Notes: generated by a model not told the origin, from the sequence alone. A stretch of 64,000 nucleotides of DNA from an uncultured Pseudobutyrivibrio sp. (GCA_900546435.1 URCQ01000010.1:1-64000), one strand, 5' to 3'. Shown: positions 34,332-43,728, counted from the first letter of the stretch. A program made the numbers and translations.

Positions 34332-35927
34332 TTAACCCCAATCATCGTTTAACCAGTTACGCAATAGAGAAGCTACTGCTTCTGGATTTTCATCTACAAA
34401 TTTTTCAATCAGCAATCTTGCCTCTGACTTCTCATTGAAGCCAATGTCATCCAGCTGATTTTCCTGTGCTTCGAGCAAAGACTCTACCGTCACTTCCTCT
34501 GCCACTTCTTCTTCCTGCTGTGGACGCATGCTGCGGAACACAACAAATGCGAGCATTGCAAAGATGAGTACCGCCAGAATAATCTGGAGATAATCTGTCC
34601 AATCTCTTCCACTGCCCTCAGAATATTGGAACATCGGGATTTCATATGCGACAATTGATATATTGTCCGTCGAAATACCCGTTGCCTTTGATACCATATT
34701 ATAAAAATCCTTATCCACATCTGTTTTTACACGTTCTGAGTTCTTTGCTACAAACTCATCAAATGTCATCTTATCTAATGTGCCATCTGCCTTTAATTTA
34801 TCCTCATTGTAGACAACGCGATTCGTAGCAACTACCGTCAACGATGAATTTTCCAAATTAATCGTTCCCACTGCCTTTTCTGTGGTCGTAATCGTCTCAC
34901 TTGGCAGATAGTCTTCTGTGATATCTGATGTGTTCGAAGACGTAATCGTTCCATCTTCTAACACATATGTCGTGTCATCATCGTTGGTGTCCGTCCCCGG
35001 TGTACCACCAGCCCCTGATGTGGATTCTGATGTAGATTCCGTACGGCTGTCCAGATAACCTTGTGTCTGACCCTCATCTACATAGTAATGATAATCTTCT
35101 ATCTTTTGCTGATCGAAGTTCATATCCAAATTCATACCCACTTCGACGTTATCATACACATTTGTACCAAGAATCACACTTTTGACTGCATTGGATACGT
35201 TTGCTTCTGCTTTTTGCTGCACGGTCAGATTTGACGATGCCTTTCCTGCGTTAGATGTCTCGTCTCCGCCCGAAAACAGTGTATTTCCGTCTCCGTCTAA
35301 AATCTGGATATTATCTGTTGTCTTATTTCCAAGTTCTGTTGCAACATACTTTGCAATACCTGCCGCCTGTTCTTCTCCCATCTCATCATTGAGCTGTAAG
35401 ATAATGCTGGCATATGCCTCTTCTTCTTTGGAAATGATCGTTCCATCATCTTCCGGCAGCGACAATGTCACCTGCGCTTTGGAAATGTTTGAAATTGTCT
35501 CCAAATCATCTGCGAACTTTTCTTCCAGATATAACTGGTATTTTTTACTCTTATCTGCTTCCGTCGTGCTAAAGCTTCCATCAATAGCGTCGTTAATACT
35601 AAATCCCTCCGATGGAATATCATTACTTCCCAAAAGAATGGTCGCATTTGCCCGATCTTCTTTTTTTACGGAATATGTCAATCCATCATCTGAGACTTCG
35701 TATGTGATACTGTTACTATCCAATAACTCTTTTACAGAAGATGCCTGTTTTGCCGAATCACAGGTAATCAGATTGACCATGGTCGGTCTTGTCATAACAA
35801 ATCCCAAAATAGAAAATGCCACAACAACCACTGCCGCAATACTGATAATCAGAGCTTTTTGTCTGGTGTTAAAGTTCTTCCACCATTCCACTATTCGATT
35901 TAATATCTGTTGTACTCTCTCCGGCAT
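34332..35927 (-). CDS. fliF: Flagellar MS-ring protein FliF
   Basis: FliF builds the MS ring in the membrane. The 531-residue protein has membrane helices at about residues 25-45 and 448-468, between them the ring-building domains (YscJ-like 'YQLYLEEKFADDLETISNIS' and 'AQVTLSLPEDDG'). The C-terminal tail that binds FliG is present ('EARLLIEKFVDENPEAVASL'). The periplasmic loop at about 300-340 is Ser/Thr/Gly-rich. It is followed closely by fliG. Confidence 0.96.
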   Translation of the reverse strand: MPERVQQILNRIVEWWKNFNTRQKALIISIAAVVVVAFSILGFVMTRPTMVNLITCDSAKQASSVKELLDSNSITYEVSDDGLTYSVKKEDRANATILLGSNDIPSEGFSINDAIDGSFSTTEADKSKKYQLYLEEKFADDLETISNISKAQVTLSLPEDDGTIISKEEEAYASIILQLNDEMGEEQAAGIAKYVATELGNKTTDNIQILDGDGNTLFSGGDETSNAGKASSNLTVQQKAEANVSNAVKSVILGTNVYDNVEVGMNLDMNFDQQKIEDYHYYVDEGQTQGYLDSRTESTSESTSGAGGTPGTDTNDDDTTYVLEDGTITSSNTSDITEDYLPSETITTTEKAVGTINLENSSLTVVATNRVVYNEDKLKADGTLDKMTFDEFVAKNSERVKTDVDKDFYNMVSKATGISTDNISIVAYEIPMFQYSEGSGRDWTDYLQIILAVLIFAMLAFVVFRSMRPQQEEEVAEEVTVESLLEAQENQLDDIGFNEKSEARLLIEKFVDENPEAVASLLRNWLNDDWG

Positions 35928-35945
35928 GATTTACTTCCTTCTATT

Positions 35946-36269
35946 TTAGATTTGCATATTCATAATTGTGTTGTAACCGGAAATAAACTGGTTACGAATT
36001 GCCACTGTATACTGCAATGCCAAATTTGCTTTTTTCTCTGCAATCAAAAGATCGTGCACATTGTCTGTCTCGCCAAGGGCAAATGAAATTGCCTCTGCTG
36101 ACGCATTGTTTTGCAATGTATTGGTATCATCAACCATCTGCATGGCTCCAGCTAACACCTGATCAAAACTATTATTTGAAACAGATGTCTGATTTGCCTG
36201 TTTAATAGATGACTGATTGTTTGTTGTCTTATATAAGCCATTTAATGCCGCTGTTGTCGTAACGCCCAT
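35946..36269 (-). CDS. fliE: Flagellar hook-basal body junction protein FliE
   Basis: FliE joins the MS ring to the rod. The protein is 107 residues with the conserved C-terminal helical pair 'VHDLLIAEKKANLALQYTVA' and 'IRNQFISGYNTIMNMQI'. It lies in the standard place between flgC and fliF. The N-terminus is variable, as in the family. Confidence 0.94.
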   Translation of the reverse strand: MGVTTTAALNGLYKTTNNQSSIKQANQTSVSNNSFDQVLAGAMQMVDDTNTLQNNASAEAISFALGETDNVHDLLIAEKKANLALQYTVAIRNQFISGYNTIMNMQI

Positions 36270-36286
36270 CGCTATCTCCTATAAAA

Positions 36287-36730
36287 TTATGATTGTCCAA
36301 TATTAAGACCTGCCTGTACCATGGATTTCATGGCATTAAATGCAGTTGTGTTTGCTTCGTATGCACGGCTGCTATCAATTAAGTTTGTCATCTCTGTTAC
36401 CGTATTCACATTCGGGTAAGAAACATAGCCGTTCTCATCCGCATCCGGATGTGACGGATCATACTCCATCGTAAAATCTGTCTCGTAATCCTCCGTCACT
36501 TTTGCCACCTTTACACCGTTTCCCTGAAATTGTGTTGTGTTTGCTAACACGTTGGAAAACGATGGTGTCACCGCTTTTTCCTCAAAGGTAACGATCTTAC
36601 GGCGATATGGTGTTCCATCTTCGGTTCTTGTTGTATTTACATTTGCGATATTTTCCGCAATGGTATCCATACGAAAACGCTGTGCTGTCATGCCTGACGC
36701 ACAAATGTCAAATGATTGAAATAATCCCAT
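36287..36730 (-). CDS. flgC: Flagellar proximal rod protein FlgC
   Basis: FlgC is a rod subunit exported by the flagellar machine. The protein is 147 residues, with the rod signature 'DICASGMTAQRFRMDTIAEN' and 'IANVNTTRTEDGTPYRRK' at the N-terminus. The C-terminal helix 'EMTNLIDSSRAYEANTTAFN' is also present. It follows flgB by 13 bp. Confidence 0.96.
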   Translation of the reverse strand: MGLFQSFDICASGMTAQRFRMDTIAENIANVNTTRTEDGTPYRRKIVTFEEKAVTPSFSNVLANTTQFQGNGVKVAKVTEDYETDFTMEYDPSHPDADENGYVSYPNVNTVTEMTNLIDSSRAYEANTTAFNAMKSMVQAGLNIGQS

Positions 36731-36743
36731 GTTCTACCTCCTC

Positions 36744-37139
36744 TTATGGTGTCTGCATTGCAGTACTCATACGCGTAAGTTCTTCACTTGCTGCTTTTGT
36801 CAACGTCTGATAACGCAGTTGTTCTGATGCGAGTTCTACATTTTCCGTGTCAATATCTACATTATTGCCATCCAGTCGATAAGAATATGACGCATAATCG
36901 GTATAAACCTGTCCCTCCAGCTTATCCAGAGACACCTGATCTACAGCTTTTTGCAACGTGTTATATTTGGAACTCTTTAATTCGCGTTTTAAAATATCTT
37001 CAAATGCTACATCCTGCCTTTTATATCCCGGCGTATCCACATTTGCCACATTGTTTGCAATGGCTGATTCGCGCGTCCAACTGGCATCTGCTGCCCGGTC
37101 TAAGACATTGATATAACTAAATGCATTCGAATTGATCAT
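36744..37139 (-). CDS. flgB: Flagellar proximal rod protein FlgB
   Basis: FlgB is a rod subunit and the first gene of the fla/che locus. The start is ATG 37139, with a perfect AAAGGAGGT Shine-Dalgarno upstream, giving 131 residues. The rod motif 'AIANNVANVDTPGYKRQDVA' lies near residues 28-47. An upstream in-frame start at 37160 would overlap the ribosome-binding site. The promoter lies about 45 bp upstream of the start codon. Confidence 0.95.
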   Translation of the reverse strand: MINSNAFSYINVLDRAADASWTRESAIANNVANVDTPGYKRQDVAFEDILKRELKSSKYNTLQKAVDQVSLDKLEGQVYTDYASYSYRLDGNNVDIDTENVELASEQLRYQTLTKAASEELTRMSTAMQTP

Positions 37140-37182
37140 ATTCTTACCTCCTTTTGGCACATACGCAACCTAATCTTATTAT

Positions 37183-37210
37183 ATTATAAATTATATCTAT
37201 GAAAACACAA
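37183..37210 (-). promoter_or_regulatory. Probable fla/che operon promoter
   Basis: On the minus strand the -35 is TTGTGT (37205-37210) and the -10 is TATAAT (37183-37188), with a 16-bp spacer. It is the only good sigma-A-type promoter between the codY terminator and flgB. A 16-bp inverted repeat (37202-37217) covers the -35. Confidence 0.6.
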
Positions 37211-37217
37211 GTGTTTT
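37202..37217. promoter_or_regulatory. Inverted repeat over the fla/che -35, candidate operator
   Basis: AAAACAC and GTGTTTT form a perfect 7-bp dyad around 2 bp. On the minus strand the dyad contains the -35 element, so a bound protein would block RNA polymerase. It does not match the CodY box. Another ACTTGTGT lies about 40 bp further upstream. The regulator is unknown. Confidence 0.45.
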
Positions 37218-37270
37218 TTACATGATATTGTGTTATTTTACATATTACGACACAAGTATTTGAAAAAAAT

Positions 37271-37304
37271 GAAAAAGAGACCTACGGCCTGCCATAAGTC
37301 CCTT
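37271..37304 (-). terminator. Terminator of codY
   Basis: On the minus strand AGGGACTTATGG pairs with CCGTAGGTCTCT (12 bp, some G-U pairs) around a 4-nt loop and is followed by a U-run. It lies about 33 bp past the codY stop and insulates codY from the fla/che promoter. Confidence 0.8.
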
Positions 37305-37336
37305 TTATATCATCCATCCTTGCCTATGCAATTGAT

Positions 37337-38113
37337 TTAACTGTTTCTTTTATTTTTATCCAGCTCATCAAAAACAGCATCATTCAAAACCTTGATATAC
37401 GTCCCTTTCATACCGGATGATCTGGATTCGATCACTCCTGCACTCTCGAATTTGCGAAGTGCATTGACAATAACAGATCTTGTAATACCAACACGGTCTG
37501 CAATCTTAGATGCAACAAGAATACCTTCTTCGCCCTCTAATTCGTCAAAAATATGATTGATTGCTTCCAACTCAGAAAAGGAAAGTGTGCTGATTGCAGA
37601 TTTTACGATTTGAATCTTACGATTCTCCTCTGCATTTTCCTCGTTCACAGAACGCATCATTTCCAATCCAACGACCGTTGTTCCGTACTCGCATAAAATA
37701 ATATCATCAATATCATATGGATTATCATAACGATATACAAACAATGTTCCCAAGCGCTCACCTGCGATATCAAGCGGTGCAATGATGGCAGAGTAACGAT
37801 TGATTTCCGTTCCTTCAAATCCCAACGTCTGTAGATTAACATTTTCTTTTGTAGAAAGGATTCCAAGTAATCTCTCATTCAGCATCGGATCAATAAAACC
37901 TCCGACCTCATCTACAATCAGTTCTGTAATATCCGGTGTATTCTTGCTATGACTAACACCAAGTACCTTACCCTTTTTACTAATGACAAGGATGCAGGAA
38001 TCCAGAATCTCTGTCAACACTTGACAAATATCATTAAAAACTACTTTTGAAGAATTGTTGTTATGCAACAATTTCCCAATTTTTCTTGTCTTGTCTAATA
38101 ATTGAACACTCAT
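37337..38113 (-). CDS. codY: GTP- and branched-chain-amino-acid-sensing repressor CodY
   Basis: CodY is the global nutrient regulator of Bacillota. The product is 258 residues from ATG 38113 (GAGGAGGAAG upstream), opening 'MSVQLLDKTRKIGKLLHNNN'. It has an N-terminal GAF-like effector domain and a C-terminal winged helix with 'ASKIADRVGITRSVIVNALR'. It is flanked by topA and flgB as in related genomes. Its promoter has an adjacent CodY box, pointing to autoregulation. In B. subtilis CodY also represses fla/che. Confidence 0.97.
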   Translation of the reverse strand: MSVQLLDKTRKIGKLLHNNNSSKVVFNDICQVLTEILDSCILVISKKGKVLGVSHSKNTPDITELIVDEVGGFIDPMLNERLLGILSTKENVNLQTLGFEGTEINRYSAIIAPLDIAGERLGTLFVYRYDNPYDIDDIILCEYGTTVVGLEMMRSVNEENAEENRKIQIVKSAISTLSFSELEAINHIFDELEGEEGILVASKIADRVGITRSVIVNALRKFESAGVIESRSSGMKGTYIKVLNDAVFDELDKNKRNS

Positions 38114-38160
38114 GTGCTTCCTCCTCGTGCCACAAACTACATTTGCCAACAACTACACAG

Positions 38161-38189
38161 ATTTTAGCATAATCGCATAACAATTACAA
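38161..38189 (-). promoter_or_regulatory. Sigma-A promoter of codY
   Basis: On the minus strand the -35 is TTGTAA (38184-38189) and the -10 is TAAAAT (38161-38166), with a 17-bp spacer. It is separate from topA, which ends at 38249. Confidence 0.65.
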
Positions 38190-38190
38190 T

Positions 38191-38205
38191 AGTTTTCTGA
38201 AAATT
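38191..38205 (-). promoter_or_regulatory. CodY box upstream of codY
   Basis: The minus-strand sequence AATTTTCAGAAAACT matches the CodY consensus AATTTTCWGAAAATT at 14 of 15 positions. It begins 1 bp upstream of the -35, so binding could affect initiation at the codY promoter. The match is seen directly; autoregulation is inferred. Confidence 0.75.
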
Positions 38206-38248
38206 GCACATACTTGCACAAATTGTGTATAATCACAGAATATTCAAA

Positions 38249-40330
38249 TTAATCTTCCTCTGTAGTTGCTGCCTCCACATGGCGACACTCCTCATTGGCA
38301 CAAACCAGTTTATTTCCCTTGCGCACCATGTAGCCGCCGCATTTTGGACATGGCTTTGCCACCGGTCTTGCCCATGACATAAAGTCACAATCCGGATTAT
38401 TCTCACATCCATAGAATCGTCTTCCCTTTTTGGATTTTTTCATAACAATATCCTTGCCGCATTTTGGACATGCCACACCAATTTTCTCTAAATATGGCTT
38501 TGTATTACGACAGTCTGGAAATCCTGGACAAGCTAAAAACTTTCCATGTGGTCCATATTTCACAACCATATTTCTGCCACATTCTTCGCAGATTACATCT
38601 GTAACTTCATCTTCAATCTTAACTTTCTGCAGTTGATTTTCCGCGACTTTAACAGCCTCGTCCAAATCTGGATAGAAATTACTGATAACAGATTTCCATG
38701 CCACATTGCCCTCTTCTATTTGATCCAAAAGGCCTTCCATATTTGCAGTAAAATGCTCATCTACAATCGATGGGAAGGATTCCTTCATAATACTGTTAAC
38801 GACTTCACCCAATTCCGTTACAAATATATTTTTTGCTTCTTTTATAATATATCTTCGTTTCAGCAATGTTGAAATGATCGGTGAATATGTACTTGGACGT
38901 CCAATGCCAAGTTCTTCTAATGTATGCACCAGTGATGCTTCTGTAAAGTGTGGCGCCGGCTGTGTAAAGTGCTGTTTTTCTTCAAATGCAGAGAATTCTA
39001 ATTTCGTATCTTCTGTAATTGCATGTGCACTTAACTTTTTATCTTCTTTTTCTTCATCCGATGCGGTATATACAAGCATAAAGCCGTCAAATACACGTTT
39101 GGAATCCGATACGGTGAAACGATAATCCTTTGCGGCAATTTTAACATTCACTGTCTCATATAAAGCATTGCTCATCTGACTTGCAACAAATCGTTTCCAG
39201 ATCAGCTGATACAGACGGAACTGATCTCTTGAAAGAGAATCCTTAATTTCGGATGGTATTCTCGTAATATCAGAAGGACGAATTGCCTCATGCGCATCCT
39301 GTACCTTAGTTCCATTCGCCTTTGCTTTTGCTGCACCTTCCTGCAGATAATCTTCGCCATAGTTTTCTGAAATAAAGGAAATTGCTGCGCTCTTTGCCTC
39401 ATCCGATACTCTGGTCGAGTCCGTACGCAAATAAGTAATCAGACCGACCGTTCCCGCACCTTTGACATCAACACCTTCGTATAACTGCTGTGCGATACGC
39501 ATTGTTTTTTGTATCGAAAAATTTAATGCCTTTGATGCTTCCTGTTGCAACGTACTTGTCGTAAATGGCAACGGTGCCTTTTTTTCACGTTTGCCCGTTT
39601 TAATATGATCTACCTGATAAGTTGCCGACTGCAATTCATCCATGATTTTATCCAATGACGCCTTGTCGCCAATATCTAATTTGCCATTTTTATCTCCATA
39701 AAACTTGGCAACGAGCTGTTTCTTTGTATCCAGATTATCTAAGATAACATCTAGTGTATAATATTCTTGTGGAATAAACGCTTCGATTTCCTCTTCTCTG
39801 TCACAGATAATCCGAAGTGCTACTGACTGTACGCGGCCAGCAGAAAGACCTCTTTTTACTTTTGCCCACAACAATGGACTGATTTTATACCCCACCATAC
39901 GATCCAGCATTCTTCTTGCCTGCTGTGCATCTACCAGATTCATATCAATCTGACGTGGATTTTTCAAAGAATTTTTCACTGCTGTTTTTGTAATCTCATT
40001 AAACGTAATACGCTTAACATCTTTTCCTTCCAATTTCAATGCATTGGTTAAATGCCATGAAATTGCTTCCCCTTCGCGGTCCGGGTCAGTTGCAAGATAA
40101 ATACGATCTGCCTTTTTTGCTTCTTTACGAAGACCTGCTAAAAGTTCTCCTTTGCCACGAATTGTGATGTATTTCGGCTCATAATCATTTGCCGGATCAA
40201 ATCCCAACTGGGATTTGGGAAGATCTCTCACATGTCCATTTGATGCCATAACCTCATAATTTTTCCCCAAAAATTTCTTAATGGTTTTTACTTTTGCCGG
40301 TGATTCCACGATCACAAGATATTTTGCCAT
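38249..40330 (-). CDS. topA: DNA topoisomerase I
   Basis: TopA relaxes negative supercoils. The product is 693 residues from ATG 40330 ('MAKYLVIVESPAKVKTIKKF') with AAGGAGAA upstream. A Toprim domain with 'YLATDPDREGEAISWHL' is followed by the active-site Tyr in 'GLITYLRTDSTRVSDEA'. Three C-terminal zinc-ribbon units each hold four Cys, beginning 'CEECGRNM', 'CPKCGKDI' and 'CPKCGGYM'. It lies directly downstream of dprA, as in many Bacillota. Confidence 0.97.
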   Translation of the reverse strand: MAKYLVIVESPAKVKTIKKFLGKNYEVMASNGHVRDLPKSQLGFDPANDYEPKYITIRGKGELLAGLRKEAKKADRIYLATDPDREGEAISWHLTNALKLEGKDVKRITFNEITKTAVKNSLKNPRQIDMNLVDAQQARRMLDRMVGYKISPLLWAKVKRGLSAGRVQSVALRIICDREEEIEAFIPQEYYTLDVILDNLDTKKQLVAKFYGDKNGKLDIGDKASLDKIMDELQSATYQVDHIKTGKREKKAPLPFTTSTLQQEASKALNFSIQKTMRIAQQLYEGVDVKGAGTVGLITYLRTDSTRVSDEAKSAAISFISENYGEDYLQEGAAKAKANGTKVQDAHEAIRPSDITRIPSEIKDSLSRDQFRLYQLIWKRFVASQMSNALYETVNVKIAAKDYRFTVSDSKRVFDGFMLVYTASDEEKEDKKLSAHAITEDTKLEFSAFEEKQHFTQPAPHFTEASLVHTLEELGIGRPSTYSPIISTLLKRRYIIKEAKNIFVTELGEVVNSIMKESFPSIVDEHFTANMEGLLDQIEEGNVAWKSVISNFYPDLDEAVKVAENQLQKVKIEDEVTDVICEECGRNMVVKYGPHGKFLACPGFPDCRNTKPYLEKIGVACPKCGKDIVMKKSKKGRRFYGCENNPDCDFMSWARPVAKPCPKCGGYMVRKGNKLVCANEECRHVEAATTEED

Positions 40331-40354
40331 TACGTTCTCCTTATATATCATCCT

Positions 40355-41440
40355 TTATTTCATACGGATATATTGATTCTTAAAACATTCCCGTAGCATC
40401 CCTTTGTCACATAGCTGCATAATGACCGATAACAGATACAGTAACTCTAATCCTGTCTCCTGTAACACATCTTCTATGCTTTTGGGATAGAAATCAAAGC
40501 AACTATACACCAACAATTCATCTTTTTCAAGGAGAATTTCATTTGATGTAAAAGCTCCCCCGCATGTCAGATCGGTTAATTGTGTCTCTTCTATTTCCTG
40601 TAAAAACTGTTCATAAGAGGTAATAATACCTGCTCCCTGCGCGATCAGACGGTTGCATCCGGTGCTAAGTGTATCCGTCATTCGCCCTGGCACTACATAG
40701 ATATCTTTGCCCTGTTCCAGTGCAAAGTCTGTCGTAATCAAAGATCCACTTCTCTCTTTTGCTTCCACGACAACAACGTATCTTGCTATTCCACTGATAA
40801 TGCGATTCCTAGGGGGAAACTGCCTGGCAATCGGCTTACTTCCCGGCGCGTATTCGGAAAGTACACACCCCTCACTTATAATCTGTTCATATAGCTTTCG
40901 GTGTTCCGCCGGATAACATACATCCACACCACAGCCAAGTACTGCGATTGTCTTCGCACGCGCCTGCAAACACCCCATATGCGCATACGCGTCTATCCCC
41001 CTTGCCATTCCGCTAATGACAACATAACCATTTTTGCCAAGAAAATATGCAAGTTCCTGCGCAATTTTTTTCCCATAAGCACTACATCCCCTTGCGCCGA
41101 CCATTGCTATGATTTTTTTCGTATCCGGCAATTCTCCACGCACATACATCCCATAAGGCGCATCAAATACCTCTTTTAAATAGTAGGGATATTCTGCATC
41201 TTCCAACGTAACAAACGATTGTCCGGTCTCTAAAAAAGCCTGATATAGCGCATCCAGATCACACTGCTCCCTTGCTTTTAAAAATCTTATCCGTTGTTTT
41301 TCATCGAGAATCCCATCCTCCTGCAGTGTTTTTTCTGACAGCCCGTAAATATTCTGTGCGCTTTTATAATGCTCTAACATCACTCTTTTGGTACGATTTC
41401 CCAGACCTTGCAACTGCATCCACCAATATTTATATTTCAT
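40355..41440 (-). CDS. dprA: DNA-processing protein DprA
   Basis: DprA loads RecA on incoming single-stranded DNA during transformation. The product is 361 residues from ATG 41440, which overlaps the comM-like stop by 4 bp; a frame extension upstream lies within that gene. The Rossmann-like core shows 'AMVGARGCSAYGKKIAQEL' and 'VISGMARGIDAYAHMGCLQA'. The C-terminus has a winged-helix-like segment. A ComM-like ATPase is encoded in the same transcript. Many Clostridia keep dprA without known competence. Confidence 0.93.
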   Translation of the reverse strand: MKYKYWWMQLQGLGNRTKRVMLEHYKSAQNIYGLSEKTLQEDGILDEKQRIRFLKAREQCDLDALYQAFLETGQSFVTLEDAEYPYYLKEVFDAPYGMYVRGELPDTKKIIAMVGARGCSAYGKKIAQELAYFLGKNGYVVISGMARGIDAYAHMGCLQARAKTIAVLGCGVDVCYPAEHRKLYEQIISEGCVLSEYAPGSKPIARQFPPRNRIISGIARYVVVVEAKERSGSLITTDFALEQGKDIYVVPGRMTDTLSTGCNRLIAQGAGIITSYEQFLQEIEETQLTDLTCGGAFTSNEILLEKDELLVYSCFDFYPKSIEDVLQETGLELLYLLSVIMQLCDKGMLRECFKNQYIRMK

Positions 41441-42984
41441 AAGATTTTCTCCCAATAATTCTTTTGCATGCCGCGATAACAAACCGCCTCCTGTAAATGC
41501 TTACATAAAATATAATCACTTCCATCCATATCCGCTATTGTTCTGGCAACACGAAGCAGTTTATGATACGTTCTCGCTGTCAGTGCCAGCTGCTCAAAAA
41601 CAGCTTCCATATAGGCTTCTTCCTCTTCTAAAAGAGGACAGTACACATCCATTTTCTCCGCCGGAATCTGGCTATTATAACGGATACCGGTTCCTGCAAA
41701 ACGTTCGCGCTGTAGCATATGCATATGACACACACGTTCGCGAATAACAGCTGAACTTTCATTTTTTCCAGTCTTTGCTGTCAAATCGCGGAAACCAACA
41801 CCTGCTGCCTCCACACACAAGTCGATGCGATCTAAAAGTGGCTGACTCAATTTGTTGTGGTAACGCAAAAGTGACTGCCTCGTACAATTACAGCGGGAAA
41901 GATCCGGATAATAACCACAATTACAGGGATTCATCGCTGCAACCAGAACAAAATCAGCAGGGAAACAGTAATTCCCACTCACGCGCGATACACAAACCTG
42001 TTTATCTTCTAATGGCTGCCGCAAGACCTCTAACGTACTCTTTTTAAATTCTGTCAGTTCATCCAAAAACAATACACCACCATGTGCTAAGGAAATTTCT
42101 CCCGGATGTACCACATTTCCCCCACCGATTAACCCCTGTTCCGTAATCGTATGATGCGGACTGCGAAACGGACGTGTGCTGATCAAGTGATCTGCCTCCT
42201 TGAGTACACCACTCACACTATAGATTTTTGATACTTCCAGCTGTTCTTCTTCACTCATTGGCGGCAAAATTGTCGGTATGCACTTCGCCACCATCGTTTT
42301 TCCTGCACCGGGCGGTCCCACCATGAGCATATTGTGCATACCGGAAATTGCCACTTCACATGCTCTTTTCAAAAGCTTTTGTCCATTAATCTGTGAAAAA
42401 TCATAGGAAGAAGGCTGCACAATGACTTCTTTTTGCTGTAAGATATCCACAGCATCTTCTGACCACTGTCGTTTTTCTCCCTGTAAAAAAGCGACAACCT
42501 CCTGTAAATGGGAAACGCCAATAACTGTTATGCCTGGTACGAGTGCTGCCTCCTTCTCATTTTCTTTTGCAACCACACAGGTCGTTATACCTGCCTCTCT
42601 CGCACAGATTGCCATGGGTAAAACACCATTTACACCAATAATTCTTCCTTCTAAGGAAATCTCTCCGGCAAAGAATATTTCCGGTAACTCATCCGTAGAA
42701 AAAACACCCATTGCAGCCAGTACTGCCACCGCCACAGGAAGATCAAAGCCCGAACCAGATTTTCTTACATTTGCAGGTGCAAGATTCACGGTAATCCGCT
42801 TAATTGGTAATTCATACCCACAGTTTTTAAGTGCTGTTCGCACTCTTTCTTTCGATTCGCGCACTTCTGACGCCAGTAGTCCCACCATTTCAAACATAGG
42901 TAAACCATTGCTGATATCTGCTTCCACAGACACCATCCTTGCATCGATACCTAAAAGGACCGCTGTTTGTACTACACTATACAT
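41437..42984 (-). CDS. YifB/ComM family Mg-chelatase-like AAA ATPase
   Basis: This 515-residue protein has three recognisable parts. The N-terminal Lon-like or ChlI-type domain spans about 1-190 ('GLPMFEMVGLLASEVRESKE'). The AAA+ core has Walker A 'VGPPGAGKTMVAKCIPTILP' and 'GGVLFLDELTEF'. The C-terminal Mg_chelatase domain starts around 'QIPAEKMDVY'. ComM of Gram-negatives is a helicase that promotes branch migration during natural transformation; the role of Bacillota members is less clear. It leads the comM-dprA-topA transcript. Confidence 0.92.
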   Translation of the reverse strand: MYSVVQTAVLLGIDARMVSVEADISNGLPMFEMVGLLASEVRESKERVRTALKNCGYELPIKRITVNLAPANVRKSGSGFDLPVAVAVLAAMGVFSTDELPEIFFAGEISLEGRIIGVNGVLPMAICAREAGITTCVVAKENEKEAALVPGITVIGVSHLQEVVAFLQGEKRQWSEDAVDILQQKEVIVQPSSYDFSQINGQKLLKRACEVAISGMHNMLMVGPPGAGKTMVAKCIPTILPPMSEEEQLEVSKIYSVSGVLKEADHLISTRPFRSPHHTITEQGLIGGGNVVHPGEISLAHGGVLFLDELTEFKKSTLEVLRQPLEDKQVCVSRVSGNYCFPADFVLVAAMNPCNCGYYPDLSRCNCTRQSLLRYHNKLSQPLLDRIDLCVEAAGVGFRDLTAKTGKNESSAVIRERVCHMHMLQRERFAGTGIRYNSQIPAEKMDVYCPLLEEEEAYMEAVFEQLALTARTYHKLLRVARTIADMDGSDYILCKHLQEAVCYRGMQKNYWEKIL

Positions 42985-43063
42985 AAACCTTTCCTCTTAT
43001 TCTCTTGTATTCTATGTTTGGAAATTTCGTCGAAACGACGATATAACGAAAAAAGATGAAATT

Positions 43064-43091
43064 ATCATAACATAAATTTCACCTTTTTCAA
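43064..43091 (-). promoter_or_regulatory. Sigma-A promoter of the comM-dprA-topA unit
   Basis: On the minus strand the -35 is TTGAAA (43086-43091) and the -10 is TATGAT (43064-43069), with a 16-bp spacer. The -35 lies just past the sigK stop. A short hairpin, TCGTCG and CGACGA with a 3-nt loop, lies in the leader. Confidence 0.65.
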
Positions 43092-43098
43092 GAACTAA

Positions 43099-43728
43099 TT
43101 ATGATTTTGTCACAAGAGCCATCCGTAGTTTTTCCAAGGCTCTTTTCTCAATGCGCGACACATAGGAACGTGAAATTCCCATCTGTTTTGCAATCTCTTT
43201 CTGTGTTGCCGGATGCCCCCGATACAACCCATAGCGTTTTTCTATAATTTGGCGTTCTCTGTCATTTAATACCTGTGGCATGAGATGATGTAGGCGCAAC
43301 AAATCATTTTTTTGATCCATCTGTGATGCCACATCCACCGGCTCTTGTTCTAAAACATCATACAGCCGAATCTGATTGCCTTCTTTGTCACATCCTATCG
43401 GCTCATACAAAGATACATCTTTTGCCTGTTTTTTACGACAGCGAAAATACATCAGTAATTCATTATCGATGCATCTCGCCGCGTAAGTCACAAGCTTATA
43501 TCCCTTCGTACCATCATAAGTATCAACTGCTTTTAATAGCCCAATTGTTCCAATGGATAACAAATCTTCCGGATCTTCATTGGGACTATAGTATTTCTTA
43601 GCGACATGTGCCACCAAACGCATATTATGTTCGATCAATCTGGCTTTTGCCTCCAAATCACCATCTGCCATCTGTTGCAAAAGCATCTTTTCCTCTTCCG
43701 TGGTCAAGGGGGATAAAAATGTTTTCAT
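43099..43728 (-). CDS. sigK: Sporulation sigma factor SigK
   Basis: SigK drives late mother-cell transcription in sporulation. The 209-residue reading frame is uninterrupted, so no skin-type element splits it. Region 2 is at 'DLLSIGTIGLLKAVDTYDGT' and region 4 at 'QKEIAKQMGISRSYVSRIEK'. There is only a very short segment before region 2.1 and no obvious long pro-sequence. A minus-strand CATACAAT at 43754-43761, upstream of the start, matches the -10 of sigma-E promoters. It follows trpS by about 70 bp. Confidence 0.93.
   Translation of the reverse strand: MKTFLSPLTTEEEKMLLQQMADGDLEAKARLIEHNMRLVAHVAKKYYSPNEDPEDLLSIGTIGLLKAVDTYDGTKGYKLVTYAARCIDNELLMYFRCRKKQAKDVSLYEPIGCDKEGNQIRLYDVLEQEPVDVASQMDQKNDLLRLHHLMPQVLNDRERQIIEKRYGLYRGHPATQKEIAKQMGISRSYVSRIEKRALEKLRMALVTKS

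Noticed and set aside
37140..37260. CodY box in the fla/che promoter region
   Set aside because: No stretch approaches the 15-bp consensus. CodY control of fla/che, known in B. subtilis, is not supported by sequence here.
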